NCBI GenBank assembly: GCA_022826485.1
Contig: JAJDUU010000009.1
Span: 1-64,000 of the forward strand
DNA length: 64,000 bases
Direction of reading: 5' to 3'
Source: Chloroflexota bacterium
GTDB taxonomy: Bacteria > Chloroflexota > UBA11872
How positions within the stretch are numbered: the first letter of the stretch is position 1; each line of letters opens with the position of its first letter. The notes beneath the pieces were generated by a model. That model ran no database searches, had not been told where the DNA came from, and was given only the letters and a program-made list of their open reading frames with translations. Shown here piece by piece: positions 10,740-19,060 of the stretch. Made by a program: the position numbers and the translations under genes.

Positions 10740-13700
10740 GTGGCTGACCTCGAGAGCGTGCTGGTGATCGGCTCGGGGCCGATCGTGATCGGGCAGGCGG
10801 CGGAGTTCGACTACGCCGGGACGCAGGCCTGCAAGGCGCTGCGCGAGGAGGGCGTGCGCTCGATCCTGGTCAACTCGAACCCCGCCACGATCATGACGGA
10901 CGAGGGCATCGCTGATCGGGTGTACATCGAGCCCATCACGCGCGACGTGCTGGCGCGGGTCATCGAGCGGGAACGGCCGCAGGGGCTGCTGGCGTCCATG
11001 GGCGGACAGACGGGCCTCAACATGGCCGTGGAGCTTGCCGAGGCCGGCATCTTGGAGGCGGCGGGCGTGCGGATTCTGGGCACGCCGCTGGAAGGGATCC
11101 AAGACGCGGAGGACCGGGAACGATTTCGGGACTTGATGCGGCGCATCGGCGAGCCGGTGCCCGAGAGCCGCACGGTGACTTCGCTGCCCGAAGCCTGGGA
11201 TTTCGCCCGCTCCTGCGGCTTCCCCCTGGTGGTGCGCCCGGCCTACACGCTGGGCGGCACGGGCGGTGGCTTCGCGCGGCATGAGGACGAGTTCGAAGCG
11301 GTGGTGAACGCCGGGCTGCAAGCGAGTCCCATCGGCCAGGTGTTGGTCGAGCGCTCACTGGCCGGATGGAAAGAGGTCGAGTACGAGGTGATGCGCGACG
11401 GCGCCAACAACTGCATCACCGTCTGCAACATGGAGAACTTCGATCCGATGGGCGTGCACACGGGCGACTCCATCGTGTTCGCGCCCAGCCAAACCCTCAG
11501 CGACAAGGAGTACCAGATGCTCCGGTCGGCGGCGCTGCGGATCATCCGCGCGCTGCGCGTGGAGGGCGGGTGCAACGTCCAATTCGCGCTCGATACCGAC
11601 TCCTTCGACTACGCCGTGATCGAGGTGAATCCGCGCGTGAGCCGGTCATCCGCGCTCGCGTCGAAGGCCACGGGGTATCCGATCGCGCGCATCGCCGCCA
11701 AGATTGCCCTGGGCCGGCGGCTCGATGAGCTGCCCAATCCGATCACCCAGCGGACTTGCGCCGCGTTCGAGCCCGCGCTCGACTACGTGGTGACCAAGAT
11801 CCCGCGCTGGCCGTTCGACAAGTTCGCGCACGCCGACCGGCGCCTAGGCACGCAGATGAAGGCGACCGGCGAGGTGATGGCGATCGAGCGGACCATCGAA
11901 GCCTGCCTCAACAAGGCCGTTCGCGGGCTGGAAATGGGCGGCCGCACGTTGCTCTGGGAGGACCCGGCGTGGGCCAATGACGACGAGGCCATCTGGTGGC
12001 GCATCGACCACGCGCACGACGAGCGGCTGTGGGCCATCATGGCGGCCCTGCGGCGCGGCGCCGAACCAGCGGAGATTGCCCGGCGGTCGCGCATCGACAT
12101 CTTCTTCATCGACAAGATGGCTGGCATCCACGCCATGGAGCGCCGCCTGCTCGACGAACCGCTGACGGCCGACCTGCTGTGGGATGCCAAGCGGATGGGC
12201 TTCTCCGACGAGATGATCGCCGCGCTGGCCGACGACTTGCCGCAGCGCGTGCGGGAGCGGCGCGAGACCTATGGAATCACCCCGGTTTACAAGATGGTGG
12301 ATACGTGCGCGGCCGAGTTCGATGCCGTCACGCCGTACTACTGGAGCACCTACGAACACGAAAACGAGGCGCAGCCGGAGGCCGATTCGCCGGCGGTGGT
12401 GATCGGCAGCGGACCGATTCGGATTGGCCAGGGCATCGAGTTCGACTACTGCTCGGTGCACGCGGCGTGGGCCTTGCAGGCGGCGGGACGCGCCAGCGTG
12501 ATGATCAACTCGAACCCGGAAACCGTGAGCACCGACTTCGACTCGTCCACGCGGCTCTATTTCGAGGCGCTCGACGTGGAGAGCGTGGCCGACGTGCTCG
12601 CCAACGAGGGCCAGCGCGCCGGGATGCCGCCCGCCATCGCGCAGTTTGGCGGCCAGACGGCCATCAACCTGGCCGAGCCGCTCTACACGCTGGGCCATGA
12701 GATTGCGGGCGGCGGCCCAGGAAGCATCGACGAGGCGGAGGATCGGGCCAAGTTCGACCGGTTCCTCGAACGGCTGGGGCTGCTGCGTCCGCCGGGGGCC
12801 ACGGTGACGCGCATGCGCGACGCGGTGACCGTGGCGGAGCAGCTGGAATACCCGGTGCTCGTGCGCCCGTCCTATGTCCTGGGCGGGCGGGCCATGGAGA
12901 TTGTCGACAACCGGGCGGAACTGGAGCGCTATATCCGGGAGGTCACGCAGCCGTCGCCGGAACGCCCGGTGCTGGTCGACAAGTACCTGGAGGGTCGAGA
13001 GCTCGAAGTCGACGCGATCTGCGACGGCACGGACACCCTGATTCCCGGGATCATGGAACACATCGAGCGGGCCGGCGTCCACTCCGGCGACAGCTTTGCG
13101 GTGTATCCGCCGGTCACGGCCTCGGAGGCGACGCAGCAAGCGATCCTGGACGCCACGCGGCGAATCTGCGCGGGGCTGGGCGCGCGCGGGCTTGTGAACG
13201 TGCAGTACGTGGAATACGACGGCGACGTCTACGTGCTGGAGGTGAATCCACGCTCCAGCCGCACGGTGCCGTTCCTGAGCAAGGCCACGGGGATTCCCAT
13301 GGTGCGGCTGGCGATGCAGACGCTGTTTGGCGCCTCGCTGCGGGAGTTGGGTTGGGAGCCGGGCCTGGCGCCGGTGTCTCCCCTGGTGGCCGTGAAGGCT
13401 CCGGTGTTCTCGATGGCCAAGCTCTCGGGCGTTGACACCTATCTCGGCCCGGAGATGAAGAGCACGGGCGAAGTGATGGGCGTGGATCGCGCGTTTCCGC
13501 CGGCCCTGCTGAAGGCCATGATCGCGGCCGGCAACGCGCTGCCGCCCGACGGCGACGTGCTGCTCTCGATCGCCGATCGCGACAAGCCGGCGGCGGTCGA
13601 CATCATCCAACGCTTGGACAAGCTGGGGTATGGGCTCGCCGCGACGGAGGGCACGGCGCGCCTGATCCGCGACCTTGGGTTTCGGGCTCGCACGGTGGCC

Positions 13701-13961
13701 AAAATGCGCGCCGGCACGCCGAACGTGGAGCAGTTCATTCGCTCGGGGAGCAGCGTGCTGGTGGTCAACACGCTGACGGGCGGACGGCAGACGCTGCAAG
13801 ACGGCCACTACCTGCGGCGGGCGGCCGCGGAGACGCGCACGCCCTGCCTCACCACGCTGGAGACGGTGCACACGCTGCTGGATGCGCTGGAAACGACGCG
13901 CGGCACGTTCGACGTGCGCACGATCGACGAATACCGCGGCGCCCCAATGGCGACCGCGTGA
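10740..13961 (+). CDS. carB: Carbamoyl-phosphate synthase large subunit
   Basis: LVIGSGPIVIGQAAEFDYAGTQACKALREEG; duplicated ATP-grasp halves; 1073 aa. Confidence 0.98.
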   Translation: MADLESVLVIGSGPIVIGQAAEFDYAGTQACKALREEGVRSILVNSNPATIMTDEGIADRVYIEPITRDVLARVIERERPQGLLASMGGQTGLNMAVELAEAGILEAAGVRILGTPLEGIQDAEDRERFRDLMRRIGEPVPESRTVTSLPEAWDFARSCGFPLVVRPAYTLGGTGGGFARHEDEFEAVVNAGLQASPIGQVLVERSLAGWKEVEYEVMRDGANNCITVCNMENFDPMGVHTGDSIVFAPSQTLSDKEYQMLRSAALRIIRALRVEGGCNVQFALDTDSFDYAVIEVNPRVSRSSALASKATGYPIARIAAKIALGRRLDELPNPITQRTCAAFEPALDYVVTKIPRWPFDKFAHADRRLGTQMKATGEVMAIERTIEACLNKAVRGLEMGGRTLLWEDPAWANDDEAIWWRIDHAHDERLWAIMAALRRGAEPAEIARRSRIDIFFIDKMAGIHAMERRLLDEPLTADLLWDAKRMGFSDEMIAALADDLPQRVRERRETYGITPVYKMVDTCAAEFDAVTPYYWSTYEHENEAQPEADSPAVVIGSGPIRIGQGIEFDYCSVHAAWALQAAGRASVMINSNPETVSTDFDSSTRLYFEALDVESVADVLANEGQRAGMPPAIAQFGGQTAINLAEPLYTLGHEIAGGGPGSIDEAEDRAKFDRFLERLGLLRPPGATVTRMRDAVTVAEQLEYPVLVRPSYVLGGRAMEIVDNRAELERYIREVTQPSPERPVLVDKYLEGRELEVDAICDGTDTLIPGIMEHIERAGVHSGDSFAVYPPVTASEATQQAILDATRRICAGLGARGLVNVQYVEYDGDVYVLEVNPRSSRTVPFLSKATGIPMVRLAMQTLFGASLRELGWEPGLAPVSPLVAVKAPVFSMAKLSGVDTYLGPEMKSTGEVMGVDRAFPPALLKAMIAAGNALPPDGDVLLSIADRDKPAAVDIIQRLDKLGYGLAATEGTARLIRDLGFRARTVAKMRAGTPNVEQFIRSGSSVLVVNTLTGGRQTLQDGHYLRRAAAETRTPCLTTLETVHTLLDALETTRGTFDVRTIDEYRGAPMATA

Positions 13962-14761
13962 AAGCGATCCAGGAGACGGCGCGCGTCATCCGCAACGAGC
14001 GGATCACCAAGCGTCTGTGGTGGTGCACCTACGAGTCGCCGGGCATCGCCGCGACGGCGCGCGCCGGGCAGTTTGCCCACGCGCTGTGCGGCGACCCCTG
14101 GAGCTTCGATCCCATGCTGCGGCGGCCGTTAAGTTTCAGCCGCGTGGACCAGGCGGAGGGTCGCATTGCGTTCCTGATCGATGTCGTCGGTCGGGGCACC
14201 GACTGGCTCGTGCGTCAGGACCCCGGCGCCGAGATTGATCTGCTCGGCCCGCTGGGGACGTGGTTCGAGTGGCAACCGGATTCCACGCGCGCGCTCTTCG
14301 TTGGCGGAGGCATCGGGCTGGCGCCGCTCCTGGTGATGGCCGACGGCGCTGCGGCCGGCGGCGTGGAGTCCACCATTCTGTGCGGCGCGCGGGATGCGGC
14401 GGGCGTGACCCCGGCGGACTGGATTCCCGAGCGGGCCACCTATCTGACCGCCACCGACGACGGCTCGCAGGGGCACGCGGGCGTGATCACCGATCTCGTG
14501 CCCAACTGGTGGGACTGGGCGGAGCAAGTCTTCGTCTGCGGTCCAACGCCCATGCTAGAGGCGATATCGACGCTGAGCGAGAGCCTCGGACTACGCCGGG
14601 GCCAACGCCCCGTCTTCGCGTCGCTCGAAGCGCGCATGGGTTGCGCCGTCGGCGTGTGCTACTCATGCGTTGTCCGGACCACGCATGGCGTGAAGCGTGT
14701 GTGTAGGGACGGGCCAGTCTTTCGTCAAGACACACTCTCGTGGCAATGGACCCACGATTAG
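13958..14761 (+). CDS. pyrK: Dihydroorotate dehydrogenase electron-transfer subunit (PyrK/PyrDII-like)
   Basis: Ferredoxin-reductase-like fold with ALFVGGGIGLAPLL and C-terminal cluster GCAVGVCYSCVVRTTHGVKRVCRDGPVF. Start overlaps the carB stop. Confidence 0.85.
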   Translation: MKAIQETARVIRNERITKRLWWCTYESPGIAATARAGQFAHALCGDPWSFDPMLRRPLSFSRVDQAEGRIAFLIDVVGRGTDWLVRQDPGAEIDLLGPLGTWFEWQPDSTRALFVGGGIGLAPLLVMADGAAAGGVESTILCGARDAAGVTPADWIPERATYLTATDDGSQGHAGVITDLVPNWWDWAEQVFVCGPTPMLEAISTLSESLGLRRGQRPVFASLEARMGCAVGVCYSCVVRTTHGVKRVCRDGPVFRQDTLSWQWTHD

Positions 14762-14960
14762 AGCACCCGACAGCACACCAATTGCCGCAATGCAAGGTGG
14801 CAAGAAGCTACCGAACACGGTGCTGTCACTGATCTGCCTGGTATTGCCACGATTACGCTTCGGATAGATTCAACTCTGGTCCGAACCTTGCATCCGACGA
14901 TCAGAGTGTGCCATGATGCCGCGATCGAACTCGTATTGTTCTACAGGAGCGGAGAGTCAG

Positions 14961-15221
14961 ATGGAGCTCAAAGAAGTTGTATCTTCCAGCGACTGGCAGC
15001 AGCGACCGCAGCGATCACGCCGCATCAGCCCTGAGATTCGCAAGATCGTCGACCGTCTAGATAAGACGACGCGTGGCGAATGGGTAGTGATTAGCCTGAC
15101 GGAACAGGAAAAGAAGCGTCAGCCCACGATTCGCGGCCGGATTCAGTCGGCTGCCGCGCAGTCGGGCTTCAAGGTGAAGTTTGAAATGCGGGCGGGCGAC
15201 CTGGGCGTTCAAAAAGCCTAA
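14961..15221 (+). CDS. Small protein of unknown function (86 aa)
   Basis: MELKEVVSSSDWQQRPQRSRRISPEIRKIVDRLDKTTRGEW... with aggagcggagag upstream. No family recognised. Confidence 0.6.
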   Translation: MELKEVVSSSDWQQRPQRSRRISPEIRKIVDRLDKTTRGEWVVISLTEQEKKRQPTIRGRIQSAAAQSGFKVKFEMRAGDLGVQKA

Positions 15222-15228
15222 GCCAATA

Positions 15229-15249
15229 TCGACGGTCTTTAGCCGTCGA
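15229..15249. terminator. Hairpin between convergent genes
   Basis: TCGACGG-TCTTTAG-CCGTCGA, 7-bp perfect stem between the 14961 gene (+) and the 15252 gene (-). No strong T-tract. Confidence 0.45.
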
Positions 15250-15251
15250 AA

Positions 15252-15710
15252 TTAAATCCGACGCCAGGTTCGGTTTCGCTGTCGCACCCCATCGAGCAGG
15301 TCGGGGTCGAACGGTCGTGCTTTGGTGAAACCATCGGGCTGTGGATTTTCGGGTGTGAATCCCACGGCACGGCGCACTTCGGGGCTGGTGTAGTAGACGT
15401 TGAATGTCTGCTTGACCAGGGCGGTAAATGCGTCGGGTTCGGCCGCCTCAACGGCTCGCAAGATTTCGGGTCGAGCCTGCGGCTCGACGGCGAGGAATCC
15501 GCACGATCCAGCGGCGATATCGATGGCTTGCAATGCCTCGAGGATCGTCCGGCGCAGGTCCGGGGTATCGGCGAGGACGGCGTCAAGGCGCTGAGCGCCG
15601 CCGGATTCGCCGGCTCCCGGGCGGTCCCCTTCCGGCGGAATGATCACGTCGAGGACGGCCGTCGCGAGGCGCGATTGCTCGTCGGTCAGGAACCGCGGGT
15701 CGGCGCTCAT
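15252..15710 (-). CDS. Gluconate 2-dehydrogenase subunit 3 family protein
   Basis: LTDEQSRLATAVLDVIIPPEGDRPGAGESG...; ATGA overlap with the GMC oxidoreductase gene. Confidence 0.75.
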   Translation of the reverse strand: MSADPRFLTDEQSRLATAVLDVIIPPEGDRPGAGESGGAQRLDAVLADTPDLRRTILEALQAIDIAAGSCGFLAVEPQARPEILRAVEAAEPDAFTALVKQTFNVYYTSPEVRRAVGFTPENPQPDGFTKARPFDPDLLDGVRQRNRTWRRI

Positions 15711-17353
15711 GCCACGATCTCGCGACGGTTGGCGCTCATCCACTTCGCGGTGCGCAACGCCAGGGCTTGAATGGTGCTGGTGGGGTTGACCGGCGCCCCG
15801 GTGACGAAGAGGCTGGCGTCAACCACGAATAGGTTGGGCACGTCGTGGGCGCGCCCCCAGCGGTCCACGACCGAGGTCTCCGGATCGTCGCCCATGCGCG
15901 CGGTTCCCATGAGGTGCCAGCCCGACTCGGGCACGCAGGGCAGCTCCCGGACCTCATGTGCGCCGCACGTTTCGAGGAGCTCGCGCGCCCGCGCGACCAC
16001 GAAATCGATCGCGCGCTGGGTGTTATCGCTGAGCGTGTAGCTGATCTTGGGCGCCGGGATGCCGTGGCTGTCGGTGAGGGTGTCGTCGAGCGTGACCCGG
16101 TTGTGAAGCTCGGGGAGATCCTCGGTCATCGCGGTGATCGACAAGGTGCGACCGAGACGGTTTCGCATCACGCGATGATGATCGGCGCCCCAGGGCACGC
16201 GGTGCGCCGTGAATCCTCCGAGCGCCGTGGTCAGCGGCCCGAAGTCGTGATGCAACTGCATCTGGCAGCCGCGAACGAAGCCCCGCGACGGGTCGGACTC
16301 GTAGAACTCCTGACAGTGGAGCAACACGCCCAGCGGACCCTGATAGCCCTCGAGGTGCTCCTCGAACTCGCCGCTCACGAATCCAATTGGATGAAACATG
16401 AGGTTGCGGCCGACATAGCCGCTTGAATTGGCCAGTCCGTGCGGGAAGAGCGCCGATGCGGAGGTGAGGAGCAGGCGCGGGGTGCCGACGCCGTTGCAGG
16501 CCACCACGACCGCGCGCGCGGCCTGATGCCGCGCCACGCCGTCCCGGTCGTAGTAAACGGCGCCGGACGCGCGGCCACGGGTATCGACGGTGATCTCGCG
16601 CACGCGAGCGTGCGTGATGAGGCGCGCGCCAAGGTCGAGGGCCTTGGGCCAATAGGTGACATGGGCGCTCGACATGGCGCCGTTGGGGCACCCCAGGTCG
16701 CAGGGGCCGCAACGGTTGCACACCTCGCGGCCGTCGCCGTACGGGGCCGTCAGCAGGGCGCCGTCGGCGGGCCACCAGTGCCAGCCGAGCTTCTCGAGTC
16801 CCTCGATGAAGACGTAGGCGGCGCGATCGAGGGCGACCGGCGGCAGCGGCCGCGGGCCGCGCGGCGGATTGGCGGGATCGCCGTTGAGCCCGGCCACGCC
16901 GACGTTGATGTCGTTCTCTTCGTAGAAGGGCTCCAGGTCCTCGTAGACGATGGGCCAATCGTCGGCGACGCCGTCGAGCGTGCGGACACGAAAGTCCGAG
17001 GGGCGAAATCTCGGAAAGTGACCCGCCCAGTGGATGGTGCTGCCGCCCACGGCGTTGAACATGAGCGGCGAGATGGGCGTGTCGGCGTTGTTCAGCGGGT
17101 AGTCCTCGGGTCGTCCGCGCACGTTGGGATCGTTGGAGAAATCGGTCTGCCGGTGGACTTCCCAGTCCGGCAGCTCGTGCGGATAGTCGGTCCGATCCAG
17201 CCACCCGCCCTGCTCCAAACAGGTGACCTTGATGCCGTCTCGGGCGAGCGACCAGGCGACGGCCGCCCCGGACGCGCCGGCGCCGATGATGAGGACATCG
17301 GTGGCGTCGTGGTCGTGAGACATCGCGCTGGGCTCGTGGGCGAGACCGCTCAT
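15707..17353 (-). CDS. GMC-family FAD oxidoreductase
   Basis: DVLIIGAGASGAAVAWSLARDGIKVTCLEQGG; VVVACNGVGTPRLLL; MGTARMGDDPETSVVD; DASLFVTGAPVNPTSTIQALALRTA. Confidence 0.9.
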   Translation of the reverse strand: MSGLAHEPSAMSHDHDATDVLIIGAGASGAAVAWSLARDGIKVTCLEQGGWLDRTDYPHELPDWEVHRQTDFSNDPNVRGRPEDYPLNNADTPISPLMFNAVGGSTIHWAGHFPRFRPSDFRVRTLDGVADDWPIVYEDLEPFYEENDINVGVAGLNGDPANPPRGPRPLPPVALDRAAYVFIEGLEKLGWHWWPADGALLTAPYGDGREVCNRCGPCDLGCPNGAMSSAHVTYWPKALDLGARLITHARVREITVDTRGRASGAVYYDRDGVARHQAARAVVVACNGVGTPRLLLTSASALFPHGLANSSGYVGRNLMFHPIGFVSGEFEEHLEGYQGPLGVLLHCQEFYESDPSRGFVRGCQMQLHHDFGPLTTALGGFTAHRVPWGADHHRVMRNRLGRTLSITAMTEDLPELHNRVTLDDTLTDSHGIPAPKISYTLSDNTQRAIDFVVARARELLETCGAHEVRELPCVPESGWHLMGTARMGDDPETSVVDRWGRAHDVPNLFVVDASLFVTGAPVNPTSTIQALALRTAKWMSANRREIVA

Positions 17354-17436
17354 GCTAGCGCGTTGCCGGTGATTGCTGGGGAGGTGGACGTGGGCTATCC
17401 CAGGCTGCACGCAGCCTGGCCACCGGGCGGACCCGG

Positions 17437-17658
17437 TTAAGTCGCGTCGTCGGGATCGGGCCGGGGGACGGCTGTGCCGCGGCGGCCTTCGAGAACCTCC
17501 ATGGCCAGCAGCACCGTCTCGTAGGCCTCCGTCGCTCGACGGCCGTCGTCGTCGCGAAACTGCGGCGGCAGGCGTTCGAAGTCGCCTTCCGCCATCTGCG
17601 CGACCTTGCGCTGGAGCCAGGCCCGCAGGCGCTCCCATTGATCGGCGCGGGGCTCCAC
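17437..17658 (-). CDS. Small hypothetical protein downstream of cca (73 aa from GTG)
   Basis: VEPRADQWERLRAWLQRKVAQMAEGDFERLPPQFRDDDGRRATEAYETVLLAMEVLEG... No family recognised. Confidence 0.45.
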   Translation of the reverse strand: MEPRADQWERLRAWLQRKVAQMAEGDFERLPPQFRDDDGRRATEAYETVLLAMEVLEGRRGTAVPRPDPDDAT

Positions 17659-17662
17659 GGCG

Positions 17663-19045
17663 CTAGGAGTTAGCCGCTGCGGCCGGTACGGCGAATTCGT
17701 CGTCAACCAGCTCGCGCGCGATGGCGGTGGCTCCCTCCGTGTCGTCCGGGGCCAGCTCACCGTCGAGCACCAGATTGAGCAGGTGCTGCTTGATGGGCTT
17801 GATCCACGGGCCCGGCGGGCGCTGGAATAGCTCCATGAGCGCGTGGCCGTCGAGCGGACTGTCGAGGGCGGTGACGTCTTGCTCGGCCATCAGGCTGTCG
17901 CAGCGCGCCCGCAGCTCGGCGACGCGGGCGAGACCCGTTTCGATGCGCCGCGGCCGATAGCTGGTGATGTCGGCCCGGGAGAGGGCGATCAGGTTGTCGA
18001 GCTCCTCGCCGGCCTCGCGGATGAAGCGCCGCACCGCGCCGTCCGTCCACGACGGTTCGTAGCCGTTGGCGCGCATGTGCAGCGCCACGATGTGCGCGAC
18101 GCGGTCGGTCAGTCGATTGTCGGCCCGCAGCCGGTCGAGGATGGCGCGCGCCATGCGGGCCCCGACCTCGGCATGGCCGTAGAAGTGCACCCGCCCGCGA
18201 CGCACGGTCTTGGTGGTGGGCTTGCCCACGTCGTGCAGCAGGGCGCCCCAGCGCAGTTCCAACCGGTTCGGCGTCCGGGCGAGCACCCGCATGGTGTGGG
18301 CAAAGACGTCCTTGTGCTCATGACGGTCGTCCTGAACGGTGGACTGCATGGCGATCATCTCGGGAATGACGAAGTTCATCAGCCCGAGCTCCAGCAGGGC
18401 GACGATTGCCAGATGCGGTCGATCCGACGCCATGATGAGGTGCATCTCGGCGCCGATCCGCTCGGCGCTGATCGTTCCCAGGCCGGTGGCCTGGCGGCGC
18501 ATGGCAGCCATGGTGTCGCCGTCGATCGTGAAGCCGAGCTGGGCGGCGAAGCGCACGGCGCGCAGCACGCGCAGCGGGTCTTCGCGGAAGCGGTCGTCGG
18601 GAGTGCCCACGGCCCGAATCACGCGCCGCGCAATGTCGCCGAGTCCGCCCAGCGGGTCGAAGATGCGGCCGGTGGCGATGTCCTGCGTGATGGCGTTTAC
18701 CGTGAAGTCACGGCGGGAGAGATCGCCTTCGAGCGAGCGGCCAAAGGTGACGCTGGGCTTGCGCGAACCGGGTTCGTAGGTCTCCGACCGATAGGTCGTG
18801 ATCTCGACGGGCATGTCGCCGAAGACGGCGCCGATCGTGCCGAAGCGCTCACCGACGGTATAGACGTGGTCGGCGCCGGCGCGGCGCACCAACACCTTGA
18901 TCTCGGGCGGCCGCGCATCGGTGGTGAAGTCCAGATCCGTCGATTCGCGCCCCAGGACGCGGTCGCGCACGGGGCCGCCGACCAGATACAGGGCAAACCC
19001 CGCCCGCTGAAAGGCTTGCGCGAGGCGCCCGATGGGATTATTCAC
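17663..19045 (-). CDS. cca: CCA tRNA nucleotidyltransferase / poly(A) polymerase family with HD domain
   Basis: LYLVGGPVRDRVLGRESTDLDFTTDARP; RRDFTVNAITQD; GALLHDVGKPTTK. Confidence 0.93.
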   Translation of the reverse strand: MNNPIGRLAQAFQRAGFALYLVGGPVRDRVLGRESTDLDFTTDARPPEIKVLVRRAGADHVYTVGERFGTIGAVFGDMPVEITTYRSETYEPGSRKPSVTFGRSLEGDLSRRDFTVNAITQDIATGRIFDPLGGLGDIARRVIRAVGTPDDRFREDPLRVLRAVRFAAQLGFTIDGDTMAAMRRQATGLGTISAERIGAEMHLIMASDRPHLAIVALLELGLMNFVIPEMIAMQSTVQDDRHEHKDVFAHTMRVLARTPNRLELRWGALLHDVGKPTTKTVRRGRVHFYGHAEVGARMARAILDRLRADNRLTDRVAHIVALHMRANGYEPSWTDGAVRRFIREAGEELDNLIALSRADITSYRPRRIETGLARVAELRARCDSLMAEQDVTALDSPLDGHALMELFQRPPGPWIKPIKQHLLNLVLDGELAPDDTEGATAIARELVDDEFAVPAAAANS

Positions 19046-19060
19046 AGGTCTGAAACGATG

